The notes under the pieces: generated by a model
Told to the model about the DNA's origin: nothing
Database searches by the model: none
The model's input: only the letters and a program-made list of their open reading frames with translations
Shown: in pieces, positions 1 to 7,737 of the stretch
Position numbering within the stretch: position 1 is the stretch's first letter
How the letters are laid out: every line of letters starts with the position of its first letter
Program-made: the position numbers and the translations under genes
Source: an uncultured Solobacterium sp.
GTDB taxonomy: Bacteria > Bacillota_I > Bacilli_A > Erysipelotrichales > Erysipelotrichaceae
Length of the DNA stretch: 13,791 bases
Direction of reading: 5' to 3'
Assembly (NCBI GenBank): GCA_905194705.1
Contig: CAJJTI010000040.1
Coordinates: 1-13,791, forward strand

Positions 1-47
1 TCAATTGTCATTTTTTACACAATTTACGGTTATTTGAACACACTTTT

Positions 48-54
48 GAGGTGA
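48..54 (+). promoter_or_regulatory. Ribosome binding site fixing the start of the LevR-like gene
   Basis: GAGGTGA at 48-54 stands 6 nt before ATG 60. An in-frame GTG at 51 would extend the protein by three residues but lies within this Shine-Dalgarno sequence, so ATG 60 is the better start. Confidence 0.7.
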
Positions 55-59
55 AAAAT

Positions 60-2552
60 ATGAGTCTATCAAGATTAGAAAAAATAAAAAAATATATTAA
101 AGAAAAAACTACTGATATCATCTCCTCTGGCGATCTAAAACAAGGAGGAATTGATGCCATTAACTGTTCTTTAGATTTACATTTAGATAGAGCTAATGTA
201 TCAAAAGATATGAATACTTTATGGAAAACGGGAGATCTAATTAAAATTCAAGGTAAACCTGTTTATTATTTGGATTATCACGTTTTATTAGATGCTTTCC
301 CAGACAGTTATTTTCCTTCAGTTATCGGTAAAAATGAAAAAATAACAAATTATCTTAATTATAAAAATAAAGATAGCGATAGTAATATTGAACAAAGTAA
401 TCCATTAGAATCTATTGATAACTTAATTGGTGCAAGAGGATCAATATCAGATGTTATTTTAAATGCAAAATCAGCAGTAGCTTATCCACCTTATGGAATT
501 CATTGTTTAATAAGTGGTAATCACGGTGTAGGAAAGAGTTATTTAACTATGCATATGCATGAATATGCAAAAACAATCAAAAAAAATGATGCTTTACCAT
601 TCGTGTCTCTATACTGTCAAAACTATGAAGATAATCCTTCTCTTTTTTATAATGCGTTGTATGGATCTGTTTCAAGTACCGGAAAAAAAGGAACAATCAG
701 CATTTTTGAACAATGTGAAAATGGGATAGTTGTTTTTGAACAAATTGAACATCTTCCATATTCTTGTCAAAATATGCTTAGTTCTATTATTAGTCAAAAA
801 CAATATCTTCCAGCTAATTCCACTTCTATAAAACAGTTAAATACGATGATTATTGTTACAACTAATTTAAATACAGATGATTCTCGTATTGAAACAATCG
901 CTCATACAATTCCAATTCATTTACATTTAAGAGATATAGATCAACGAGGAGTTTATGAAAAAATTGAGTTAATATTATCATTAATATCTCAAGAAGCTCT
1001 TCATACAAAAAAAGCAATACGTATTCATAAAGACATTATTGCTTTATTTGCCATGAAAAAATATCCAAATAACATTTCTGACATGCGTAACGAAATACAA
1101 ATTGCCTGTTCTAAAGCATATTTAAGTAATTCTAATTTGAATCAAAACACCATTTATATTACTTACCAAAGTTTATCTCTAGAAATGCTAAAACTTACAG
1201 AAGAAACATCAAATATGAGTTCAAGTATTATTTCATTGCTCTCATGTATTCCAACAGATTATTTGCAATTTAATGAAGATGGATCTTCACCATCTATGCA
1301 GATTTTCCAAAAAGCACCAACAATGTTTAATAACCACAGAATATCTCAATTTATTGAAGAATTTAATATTAATGTTGATGATTTAGACAATATTGAAAAT
1401 TATGTTAGTGAAAATATAGCTGTACTTAAAAATTGCCCTGAAGCCCAATTGCAAGGATTAAGAAAAGCAATTAATCCCTATGTTCTTCAAATTACTTTAC
1501 TCAAATTACAAGAAAGAACTCGTAATAATTTATTACAAAATAACAGTCAATTACTTTATGGTATTCTCTTACATATCACGAATTATTTAAAACGTGTACA
1601 AAATGATGATGTAGAAATCGATAAATCAAATCAATCCGTTACAGAAATGGTTTATCACGATGAGTTTTTAATTGCTAAAGACATTTATAATACTTTAGGT
1701 AAAACTTATGGTTTTATCCCTTCAAATCGTGAAATTGATTTTCTTGCTACATACCTTGCTATCGCTAATCAATGGGCAAATCATACAAATGTAGCAATAT
1801 TAGTAATATGTCATGGAAATAGTATTGCAAGTGAACTGGTCAATTATGTTAAAAATTCAATTAAAGGAAACTACATCATTGATTCTATAAACTATACCTC
1901 AACAATGCAAATTAATGACTGTCTTGAACTTGCCTGCATTAAAGCTACCAATATTAATAATGGAGCTGGTGTGCTTGTAGTATGTGACACTGAACCATTA
2001 ACCTCTACTGGTGACTATATTTATAAAGAAACCGGAATACCTTCAAGAACAATTCCTGACATTACTCTTTCTTCTTTAATACACCTTGTGCAACAATCAA
2101 TGACAGCCATTAATAGTTTAGATACTTTAGCAGCAAATTATAAGCCAAGCAAAAAAACTAATACTGTTAATCAAAATGATTTTATTGAACAAATTCGAGA
2201 AAAAATTATATCAAGAACTGTTAATTTCATTGATACAAAAAAAGCAGTTTCAATATTAAAAAATTGTCTTGAAAACACTTTAAATGATTTTTCAATACCA
2301 TATTCTGACGCTTTAGCAGTCAAATATATATGTCATTGTACAAATATGTTAGAACGTATTATTAGAAACGAGCCATGGGATTATCTAAAAATAGGAAAGT
2401 TTTATAATGACAATACTTATATTATGCATGTGATAGAACATCGTTTAGAATATGCAGGTAATTCTTTTGGTGTAAAAATACCAACTACAGAAATAGCATA
2501 TATTGCAGAAATATTTCTTCCAGAAATAAAGAACAATATTAATAACGAATAA
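60..2552 (+). CDS. LevR/DagR-type PTS-regulated transcriptional regulator with degenerate AAA+ core
   Basis: An 830-residue protein with the LevR layout: N-terminal winged helix-turn-helix (about 1-80), AAA+ domain (about 115-380), PTS regulation domain 1 (about 455-565, His505 in LLHITNYLKR), a mannose-type EIIA-like domain (about 573-690, His585 in CHGNS) and a C-terminal PRD2 (His759 in ICHCTNMLER). LevR proteins normally activate sigma-54 promoters of sugar PTS operons, and PTS phosphorylation of these histidines sets their activity. Walker A is present (GNHGVGKS, 153-160). The GAFTGA sigma-54 loop is replaced by GSVSSTG (202-208), Walker B ends in EQ instead of DE (227-228), and the arginine-finger site reads AHTIP (281-285). 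ATG at 60 is chosen because GAGGTGA at 48-54 lies 6 nt upstream; the GTG at 51 lies inside that ribosome binding site. Its target genes are probably left of the window, as the genes to its right are convergent. The family is clear; loss of sigma-54 activation is inferred. Confidence 0.88.
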   Translation: MSLSRLEKIKKYIKEKTTDIISSGDLKQGGIDAINCSLDLHLDRANVSKDMNTLWKTGDLIKIQGKPVYYLDYHVLLDAFPDSYFPSVIGKNEKITNYLNYKNKDSDSNIEQSNPLESIDNLIGARGSISDVILNAKSAVAYPPYGIHCLISGNHGVGKSYLTMHMHEYAKTIKKNDALPFVSLYCQNYEDNPSLFYNALYGSVSSTGKKGTISIFEQCENGIVVFEQIEHLPYSCQNMLSSIISQKQYLPANSTSIKQLNTMIIVTTNLNTDDSRIETIAHTIPIHLHLRDIDQRGVYEKIELILSLISQEALHTKKAIRIHKDIIALFAMKKYPNNISDMRNEIQIACSKAYLSNSNLNQNTIYITYQSLSLEMLKLTEETSNMSSSIISLLSCIPTDYLQFNEDGSSPSMQIFQKAPTMFNNHRISQFIEEFNINVDDLDNIENYVSENIAVLKNCPEAQLQGLRKAINPYVLQITLLKLQERTRNNLLQNNSQLLYGILLHITNYLKRVQNDDVEIDKSNQSVTEMVYHDEFLIAKDIYNTLGKTYGFIPSNREIDFLATYLAIANQWANHTNVAILVICHGNSIASELVNYVKNSIKGNYIIDSINYTSTMQINDCLELACIKATNINNGAGVLVVCDTEPLTSTGDYIYKETGIPSRTIPDITLSSLIHLVQQSMTAINSLDTLAANYKPSKKTNTVNQNDFIEQIREKIISRTVNFIDTKKAVSILKNCLENTLNDFSIPYSDALAVKYICHCTNMLERIIRNEPWDYLKIGKFYNDNTYIMHVIEHRLEYAGNSFGVKIPTTEIAYIAEIFLPEIKNNINNE

Positions 2553-2581
2553 ATTTATTATTCTTTATAAGAAACTTAAAC

Positions 2582-2617
2582 CTCAAATTTGATTTGTATT
2601 TGAAAATTTGAGATTTT
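2582..2617 (+). terminator. Rho-independent terminator of the LevR-like gene
   Basis: CTCAAATTT (2582-2590) pairs perfectly with AAATTTGAG (2604-2612) across a 13-nt loop and is followed by ATTTTTCT. It lies 30 bp after the stop codon on the same strand. The stem is AT-rich, so strength is uncertain. Confidence 0.65.
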
Positions 2618-2640
2618 TCTATTTGTTTCTCTGAAACACA

Positions 2641-2680
2641 GTAAGCGATACATAATAGGTATCTATTATGTAACGCTTAC
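2641..2680. repeat. 40-bp near-perfect palindrome in convergent intergenic region
   Basis: GTAAGCG at the left end matches CGCTTAC at the right end. The arms continue inward as TACATAATAG and CTATTATGTA around a GTAT centre, with a single A/A mismatch. The 18-position stem is far stronger than the two ordinary terminators on either side. On the + strand it is followed by AATTTTTAAA, so it could be a second terminator for the LevR-like gene. On the - strand it has no T-run after it. A protein-binding palindrome or the remnant of a small mobile repeat are alternatives. Confidence 0.6.
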
Positions 2681-2774
2681 AATTTTTAAACTCAATAAAA
2701 GACAATGTTACAATCTTAACTGTATACACTGCCTTAATAATTCTTGTTAATTTATAATAAATAGTATTGTTTTC

Positions 2775-2797
2775 AAAAAATCTAAATCATCTTAGAT
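2775..2797 (-). terminator. Terminator of the PTS/ARH operon, overlapping the ARH stop codon
   Basis: Reading the minus strand, ATCTAAG and TTTAGAT pair over a 4-nt loop (ATGA) and are followed by a run of T. The stop codon TGA (2787-2789) lies inside the hairpin. The stem is 7 bp with one G-T pair, short and AT-rich, so termination may be partial. Confidence 0.55.
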
Positions 2798-3770
2798 ATT
2801 GCACAAGTTTATTTGCATATTCAGTAAAGTTAATTTGATTTGTTTTTTCCAAAAATTCAATTTCTTCTTTTGTAAAAGTATTGTTTGCTGCACCACAAAT
2901 ACTTGTTGCGATAGATCCAATTGTATCTGTATCACCACTTAAATTAGCAGAAAGTTCAGCACATATATGTGGTTCTAGATGACTAAGCTCTAGTAAAGCC
3001 ATGACAGTTGGAATTGTTTCAATCGTTTCCATACCTGTACCATATAAAGTTTCTAATTCATATAGAACTTCTTGTTGTGATTTTGTTTCTAATAGGTTTT
3101 GAACATGCTGTAAACGAGCATCTAAAGACGCACTTGGTAAATCATTTCCTAAATCTTTACATGCATCTATCACTGTAAAAGCTAGTTTCCACATCTTTTG
3201 CATATCTTTATTGCCTCTTAATACAAAACTGGCTAATGAAGCAACAATACTCGCCCCGGTAATTGCAATATTTGTATTATGTGTTGGCATACATAACAAC
3301 TTTACTGTGTTCACCAAATAATCTAAATCTTGATAATCACAAATAATACCTAAAGGTGATACTTTCATTGCCGAACCATTTGTTGTTCCAAATAATCCTG
3401 ACTTTTCCATTGAAGTACCATTTGAAATAGCTGTTAATGCTTTTAAAGTACTTGGTCCCATAATATATGGATTCTTATCACCATTATTTTTTACCCAAAC
3501 TTGCAGTGAATGAATATATTCTTTCACATCAAACTTCCCTTTATTATCAATAATCGAATCACATACAAGTAATGTATTTATTGTATCATCTGTAACTGAT
3601 CCTGCTTTAAACTTCCGACCAATAAAATCATAAGGAGTAGATGATAAGAATTCATGAACACCATTAGGAAATGCTTTTTCCAATGTTCTTCTAGACATCA
3701 TTTCACTAGGCATTCCCATAGCATCACCATAAGCACATCCTATTAACAAGCCAGTAATTCTATTTTCCAT
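2787..3770 (-). CDS. ADP-ribosylglycohydrolase (ARH) family hydrolase of a PTS operon
   Basis: A 327-residue all-helical ARH-family enzyme, close to the usual family size. The N-terminus has the family motif GLLIGCAYGDAMG (7-19). The two metal-binding clusters are intact: TDDT (60-63) and GDTDT (279-283), matching the residues that hold the two Mg ions in characterised ARH proteins, so it should be an active hydrolase of an N- or O-glycosidic bond. No signal peptide is seen, so it is cytoplasmic. ATG 3770 follows the PTS stop TAA with no gap, which suggests translational coupling. Family members occur in sugar and nucleoside operons (for example E. coli yegU beside a transporter and a kinase), so a metabolic substrate, such as the phosphorylated sugar imported by the neighbouring EII, is as likely as ADP-ribosylated protein. 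The substrate cannot be read from the sequence. Confidence 0.88.
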   Translation of the reverse strand: MENRITGLLIGCAYGDAMGMPSEMMSRRTLEKAFPNGVHEFLSSTPYDFIGRKFKAGSVTDDTINTLLVCDSIIDNKGKFDVKEYIHSLQVWVKNNGDKNPYIMGPSTLKALTAISNGTSMEKSGLFGTTNGSAMKVSPLGIICDYQDLDYLVNTVKLLCMPTHNTNIAITGASIVASLASFVLRGNKDMQKMWKLAFTVIDACKDLGNDLPSASLDARLQHVQNLLETKSQQEVLYELETLYGTGMETIETIPTVMALLELSHLEPHICAELSANLSGDTDTIGSIATSICGAANNTFTKEEIEFLEKTNQINFTEYANKLVQYLR

Positions 3771-5708
3771 TTAAGCTTCCTTTAATTCTAAATTAGTACT
3801 GTTTTTAGAACGAATACATGTAAATATTGGATCTTGAGCACATACTGTTTCTACACCATTTAGCAAAATATCAATATATTGATTAGAATTAGAAACAACT
3901 ACTGCAGTTTCTGTATTCAAGTTCTTTTCTTTCATTTTATCTAAATCAAAAGATATTAACAGTTGCCCTTTTTTTACTATATCTTCTTGGTTTACATGTT
4001 TTTCAAATAACTGTTCTTTTTCATCATATAGATCTGTTCCGATATGAATTAATATTTCTGTTCCATTAGTACTCGTTATTCCAATCGCATGTCCTGTAGG
4101 AAATAAAGCAGTAACTTTCCCATCACATGGTGCATATACTTTTCCTTCGGTTGGCACAATACAAACACCTTTTCCTAAATCTCCATTTGCAAATGCTTGA
4201 TCTTTCATTTCGTTTAATGCCTTAAGAGAACCATTTAAAGGTGAAACAATTGTTTCTTTATGATTTACTTTCTTCACTACTACATCATCTTCATTTTTAC
4301 CATCTTCACCCGGTTTATATGTAATCCACGTTAACACAAAAGTCACAACCATTGCGGATAGACACGCAACAAGACACCAAATTAAACCTGCAAAGCTATT
4401 TGCTTGTGGATTAACGAACGACATTACACCTGTTGTTCCCATACTAATTGCAAACATAGGAGAGTTTGTAATTGTTAGAATTAAGCCTCCAACAAGTCCT
4501 CCTAACATACAGAATCCAAAACGCTTTTTAACTGGTAATGTAACACCATAAATTGATGGTTCAATTATACAGAAGCAGGCAGACAAAAATGCTGGTAAAG
4601 CAATATTCTTCATTTTTGTACTCTTCGTCCTTAAAAATACTGCAAGACACGCTGCCATATGGGTAAAACTTGCCGGGAAAATTGAAGCGACAATTAAAGA
4701 CGAACCAGTACTTGCAAATTCCATTAGTCCCAATGTTATTAAAGGCCAATGTAAACCAAAGATTACTAATGGTTGATATATTAATGTGATAACTGCAAAT
4801 GCTAAAATTTGAGATTTACTAATTAACCAAGCTAAAGCTGCCTGTAAACCATTTTGAATAATCATGGAAATTGGACCAATAATTAAAATACCAACTGCAC
4901 CAGCAAATAAAATTGTTAAGAATGGCGCTAAAAATTGTTTTGTTACTGCTGGAAGTTTTTCTTTTAATACTCTTTCCACTTTAGAAGCAAACCAGTTAAT
5001 TAACATAATTGGAATAAGTGTAGAAGTATATCCTGTTGCCGGGAATACTACCGGTAAGCCAAAGAATGTCTTAAATACCTGCATTTCAAATGGACTTCCT
5101 GCAAAGATACTAAATAACGCATCACCCGAATTCATATCTGATGCAATATTTGGAAATATTAATACAGCGCCCAAAATCATACCTACAAATGGATCCATTC
5201 CAAATGCTACTGCGCTTGTATATCCCAAGATTACCGGGAAAAATGTTAAGCAGGCATTTCCCATTGCATTTAATAAAATATTTGTACCAGAACCAGCCTG
5301 TATAGCACCTGTTGCGATTAACACAGAATTTAACCCTGCAATAATACCGCAAGCACAAAGTACCCCTAATGCAGGAACAACTATTTTAGTAATTGTTGCC
5401 GCAAAACGATTAATAAATGATCCCTTTTCACTCTCTGTATCATCCTCTTTTGATCCTGATTTACCTAGTTTACGTATTATTTCCTCATATACTTCTCCTA
5501 CTTGTGTACCAATAATGACCTGCAGTTTACCTTCTGCTTTTTGACAAGACACGATATCTTTATTTGCTTCTAATGCATTAATATCTGCTTTATCCATGTC
5601 TTTTAATTTAATACGAAGCCGCGTCATACAATGTGTTATATTAATTATATTTTCGTTACCCCCAATATTAGTAATAATAAAAGATGCTAAATTATCATAT
5701 TTACTCAT
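3771..5708 (-). CDS. PTS transporter EIIBCA, glucose superfamily, beta-glucoside type
   Basis: A 645-residue three-domain permease of normal length and domain order. EIIB is at 1-85, with the phosphorylated Cys27 in THCMTRLR. The membrane EIIC domain is at about 100-460, with many hydrophobic segments. A linker leads to EIIA of the glucose type at about 480-645, with His540 (TGHAIG) and the phosphorylated His555 (LIHIGTDL), 15 residues apart as in EIIA-Glc. It imports and phosphorylates a sugar at the membrane using phosphoenolpyruvate via EI and HPr, encoded elsewhere. The sugar is unknown. The ribosome binding site AGGAGG overlaps the antiterminator stop codon, 9 bp separate the genes, and a BglG-type regulator precedes it, as is typical for bgl/sac operons. 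No phospho-beta-glucosidase follows; an ARH-fold hydrolase does. Confidence 0.93.
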   Translation of the reverse strand: MSKYDNLASFIITNIGGNENIINITHCMTRLRIKLKDMDKADINALEANKDIVSCQKAEGKLQVIIGTQVGEVYEEIIRKLGKSGSKEDDTESEKGSFINRFAATITKIVVPALGVLCACGIIAGLNSVLIATGAIQAGSGTNILLNAMGNACLTFFPVILGYTSAVAFGMDPFVGMILGAVLIFPNIASDMNSGDALFSIFAGSPFEMQVFKTFFGLPVVFPATGYTSTLIPIMLINWFASKVERVLKEKLPAVTKQFLAPFLTILFAGAVGILIIGPISMIIQNGLQAALAWLISKSQILAFAVITLIYQPLVIFGLHWPLITLGLMEFASTGSSLIVASIFPASFTHMAACLAVFLRTKSTKMKNIALPAFLSACFCIIEPSIYGVTLPVKKRFGFCMLGGLVGGLILTITNSPMFAISMGTTGVMSFVNPQANSFAGLIWCLVACLSAMVVTFVLTWITYKPGEDGKNEDDVVVKKVNHKETIVSPLNGSLKALNEMKDQAFANGDLGKGVCIVPTEGKVYAPCDGKVTALFPTGHAIGITSTNGTEILIHIGTDLYDEKEQLFEKHVNQEDIVKKGQLLISFDLDKMKEKNLNTETAVVVSNSNQYIDILLNGVETVCAQDPIFTCIRSKNSTNLELKEA

Positions 5709-5717
5709 GTTTGCCTC

Positions 5718-6566
5718 CTAATTGTTAAACATTGCTCTTTGAATATGAATCACTAAATATAACAATTCTTCATTGCCGATATCTACATTATATTTTCCAC
5801 GAACAAATTCCATTATATTTACTGCACACATGTACGATTTTGCATATGTTACTTTCATCATATCCAAAAGTTGTTTATCTTGTTTATCATCCTCAAATAA
5901 GTTTGACTCATTCACAATACGATATGAAAAGTATTTTAAATGATTGATAAAACGATAATATACTAATGTATCTTCATTTATCTCTCTTTCAAAAAAATCA
6001 GTAACAATTTCTAATATTTCTTCGATAATCTTTGTAGATTTTTCAACTTGATTTGTATCAATTCCATTATCTGTTTCGGCATTAACAATATGTAATGCGA
6101 TAAATCCAGCTTCATCTATATTTAATCTTACTCCTGTTTCTTTTTCGATGATGTCTAAACCAATTAAACCTAATTTATATTCATCAGGATAAAAACGCTG
6201 AATATCATACATAAGATTATTTGTAATATGAATTCCCTTCTCATAGTTCTTTAAAGCAAAATGTATATGATCACTTAAAGAAACATATATTGAATCACTA
6301 ATTTTCTTTCCTATACGCATTTTGATTTCATCAATAATCTTTGTTACCAGAGAAATTTCTTCCAATGGTAAACATACAATAACTTCTTGAAACTTTGTGT
6401 TTAAACTTTGTGAAGACAAGCAAAATTTCTTTTCTATAACAGCAGGATTAATAGCATCCCCAATTTTCTTTTTGAAAGCAATAGCCTTACCAATAACAAC
6501 AACTTCCTGGTTATCATCATCTAAAACAACTGCACTGTTATTGTTTAAAATCTTTCTTATCTTCAT
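5718..6566 (-). CDS. BglG/LicT-family transcriptional antiterminator
   Basis: A 282-residue protein of standard BglG-family length. The N-terminal RNA-binding CAT domain (1-56) begins MKIRKILNNNSAVVLDD, a typical start. PRD1 (about 65-170) has His100 and His159; PRD2 (about 172-282) has His209 and His274, the positions phosphorylated by HPr or by the cognate EII. When active, such proteins bind a hairpin in the leader RNA and block the overlapping terminator. That arrangement is present here: a promoter at 6718-6745, a candidate antiterminator hairpin at 6665-6703 and a terminator at 6620-6669 all precede the gene. This predicts autoregulation plus control of the EIIBCA and ARH genes. The start ATG has GGAGGAG 7 nt upstream. 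Confidence 0.93.
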   Translation of the reverse strand: MKIRKILNNNSAVVLDDDNQEVVVIGKAIAFKKKIGDAINPAVIEKKFCLSSQSLNTKFQEVIVCLPLEEISLVTKIIDEIKMRIGKKISDSIYVSLSDHIHFALKNYEKGIHITNNLMYDIQRFYPDEYKLGLIGLDIIEKETGVRLNIDEAGFIALHIVNAETDNGIDTNQVEKSTKIIEEILEIVTDFFEREINEDTLVYYRFINHLKYFSYRIVNESNLFEDDKQDKQLLDMMKVTYAKSYMCAVNIMEFVRGKYNVDIGNEELLYLVIHIQRAMFNN

Positions 6567-6619
6567 GTAAATACTCCTCCTTTCCTACTCTATCGGGTGA
6601 TATATCTACAAGAGAACAG

Positions 6620-6669
6620 AAAAAGCCCGTTTGCAAGTAAATATAATCTACCCTATATGCAAACGAGCT
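6620..6669 (-). terminator. Leader terminator of the BglG-PTS-ARH operon
   Basis: On the minus strand AGCTCGTTTGCA (6669-6658) pairs with TGCAAACGGGCT (6635-6624), 12 bp with one G-T pair, then TTTTTCTG. It lies between the promoter and the antiterminator gene, where a BglG-controlled terminator is expected. Confidence 0.85.
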
Positions 6670-6703
6670 TAAGCTTACTAAGTAAAGCAGTAATAACTTC
6701 CTC
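6665..6703 (-). promoter_or_regulatory. Candidate RAT-type antiterminator hairpin
   Basis: In the leader RNA, GAG, AAG and TTACT pair with AGTAA, CTT and CTC in nested order, with small internal loops. The 5' side contains GTTATTACTGC, resembling the GTTACTGC core of BglG/LicT RNA targets. The 3' arm takes up the first bases of the terminator stem, so the two structures exclude each other. The match to the published RAT consensus is partial. Confidence 0.55.
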
Positions 6704-6717
6704 GTCAATGTACTTTT

Positions 6718-6745
6718 ATTATAGCACCACCAACGTTGCAATCAA
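6718..6745 (-). promoter_or_regulatory. Sigma-A-type promoter of the BglG-PTS-ARH operon
   Basis: On the minus strand, -35 TTGATT (6745-6740), 16-bp spacer, perfect -10 TATAAT (6723-6718). Transcription would start near 6711, just before the antiterminator hairpin. Confidence 0.75.
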
Positions 6746-6813
6746 CTGCCTTATTACTCATTATGTTGTTTATTTCACAAGATTGTTAATATACTCTCAA
6801 TATCTTCCAACAA

Positions 6814-7722
6814 CTATTTACTAGGAATCAATCTAGGTTTTTGTGAAGTTTTTGGAATACCCACACGGAAAGTATCTCCTTCTTCATCTGTTTCATTTAT
6901 ATCTAAAACAGATTGATTAGATTCAAGTCTTCCAGCAATAGAAATATACATGCATGCATCTGTAGCATCCCAACCATAAGCATCCATTATCAATCTTTGT
7001 AATTCTTCATAACCTCTTTGAATTGCAATATCACAATTTTTACCATTAGTATTTACAAACCAACAATCAGCTGTTTCTGTTACCGGCCAATTTAATTTAA
7101 AGTTTTTAATTATTCTTACACGAACAGTAATATCTGCTACTATTTCAACCCCTGTTTCACATACTTCACCATCACCCATAGCAGCATGTACATCCCCCAT
7201 AGATAATAATGCTCCGTCAACTCTAACCGGGAAATACACTGTCGTTCCAGCTGTGATAATTCTACTATCCATATTTCCACCACCATTAAATGAATATCCA
7301 CTAGGAACATCTTCTCCATCTGGCGCTGTACCTATTACACCTATCATTGGATTACAAGGAACTTTTACATCATTAAACTGAATATAACCATCTTTTACTT
7401 CAACAATTTTAGTACGTAATTCACAACTATTCCATAATGCTCCATACCCTTCTAAAGTTGAGATAACTCCTTTATCAGCAACATCAATTTTTAAAATATC
7501 TACTGCTAAAGTATCACCTTGCTCTGCCCCTTCAACATATACTGGTCCTGTTGCTGGATTTGTATGTGTAAAATCAATTTCTGTTACTAAATCTCCTTCG
7601 TTTTGAATTTGATTTCCAAAACAATCCTCTGTTTTAAATAATAACACTTCACCATCTTTTACTTTAGCAACAGGTTTATTATTTTTTGAAAATGAAAATA
7701 CATAGTCTTTAATTACTTGCAT
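6814..7722 (-). CDS. Acetamidase/formamidase family protein
   Basis: A 302-residue cytoplasmic protein of the FmdA/AmdA family and of normal length. The hallmark block runs from GGNMDSR (148-154) through a PV.V.GALLSMGDVHAAMGDGE stretch (166-186), with FTHTNPATGP (51-60) near the N-terminus. Characterised members hydrolyse formamide or acetamide to ammonia and the acid. The sequence does not say which amide is used here. It is the second gene of a two-gene unit: the NhaC-type transporter ends 15 bp upstream and the ribosome binding site AGGAG lies in that gap. No clear terminator is seen in the 68 bp before the next promoter, so some readthrough into the bgl-type operon is possible. Confidence 0.92.
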   Translation of the reverse strand: MQVIKDYVFSFSKNNKPVAKVKDGEVLLFKTEDCFGNQIQNEGDLVTEIDFTHTNPATGPVYVEGAEQGDTLAVDILKIDVADKGVISTLEGYGALWNSCELRTKIVEVKDGYIQFNDVKVPCNPMIGVIGTAPDGEDVPSGYSFNGGGNMDSRIITAGTTVYFPVRVDGALLSMGDVHAAMGDGEVCETGVEIVADITVRVRIIKNFKLNWPVTETADCWFVNTNGKNCDIAIQRGYEELQRLIMDAYGWDATDACMYISIAGRLESNQSVLDINETDEEGDTFRVGIPKTSQKPRLIPSK

Positions 7723-7737
7723 AAAATTAACTCTCCT

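Noticed and set aside
1..40. Possible promoter (TTGTCA at 5-10) for the LevR-like gene
   Set aside because: The best -10 (TTATTT) is poor and the spacing is 19 bp; the true promoter may lie left of the window.
4150..4170. Sigma-54 -24/-12 promoter (TGGCAC)
   Set aside because: No GC-containing -12 element at the right distance, and the motif lies inside the PTS coding region.
4561..5358. Two short minus-strand frames (4561-4749, 5122-5358) inside the PTS gene
   Set aside because: Out-of-frame shadows of the EIIBCA coding sequence with Cys/Tyr/Asn-rich, low-information translations.
4864..5544. 226-codon open frame on the + strand, opposite the PTS EIIC gene
   Set aside because: It is antisense to a certain PTS gene, its translation resembles no protein family, and it arises from the codon bias of the opposite strand.
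5732..5947. 71-codon + strand frame opposite the antiterminator gene
   Set aside because: Antisense shadow of the BglG-type gene; no ribosome binding site.
6538..6824. Short frames on both strands (6538-6741 - and 6597-6824 +) in the antiterminator leader
   Set aside because: They cross the promoter, antiterminator and terminator hairpins, have no ribosome binding site and no recognisable protein.
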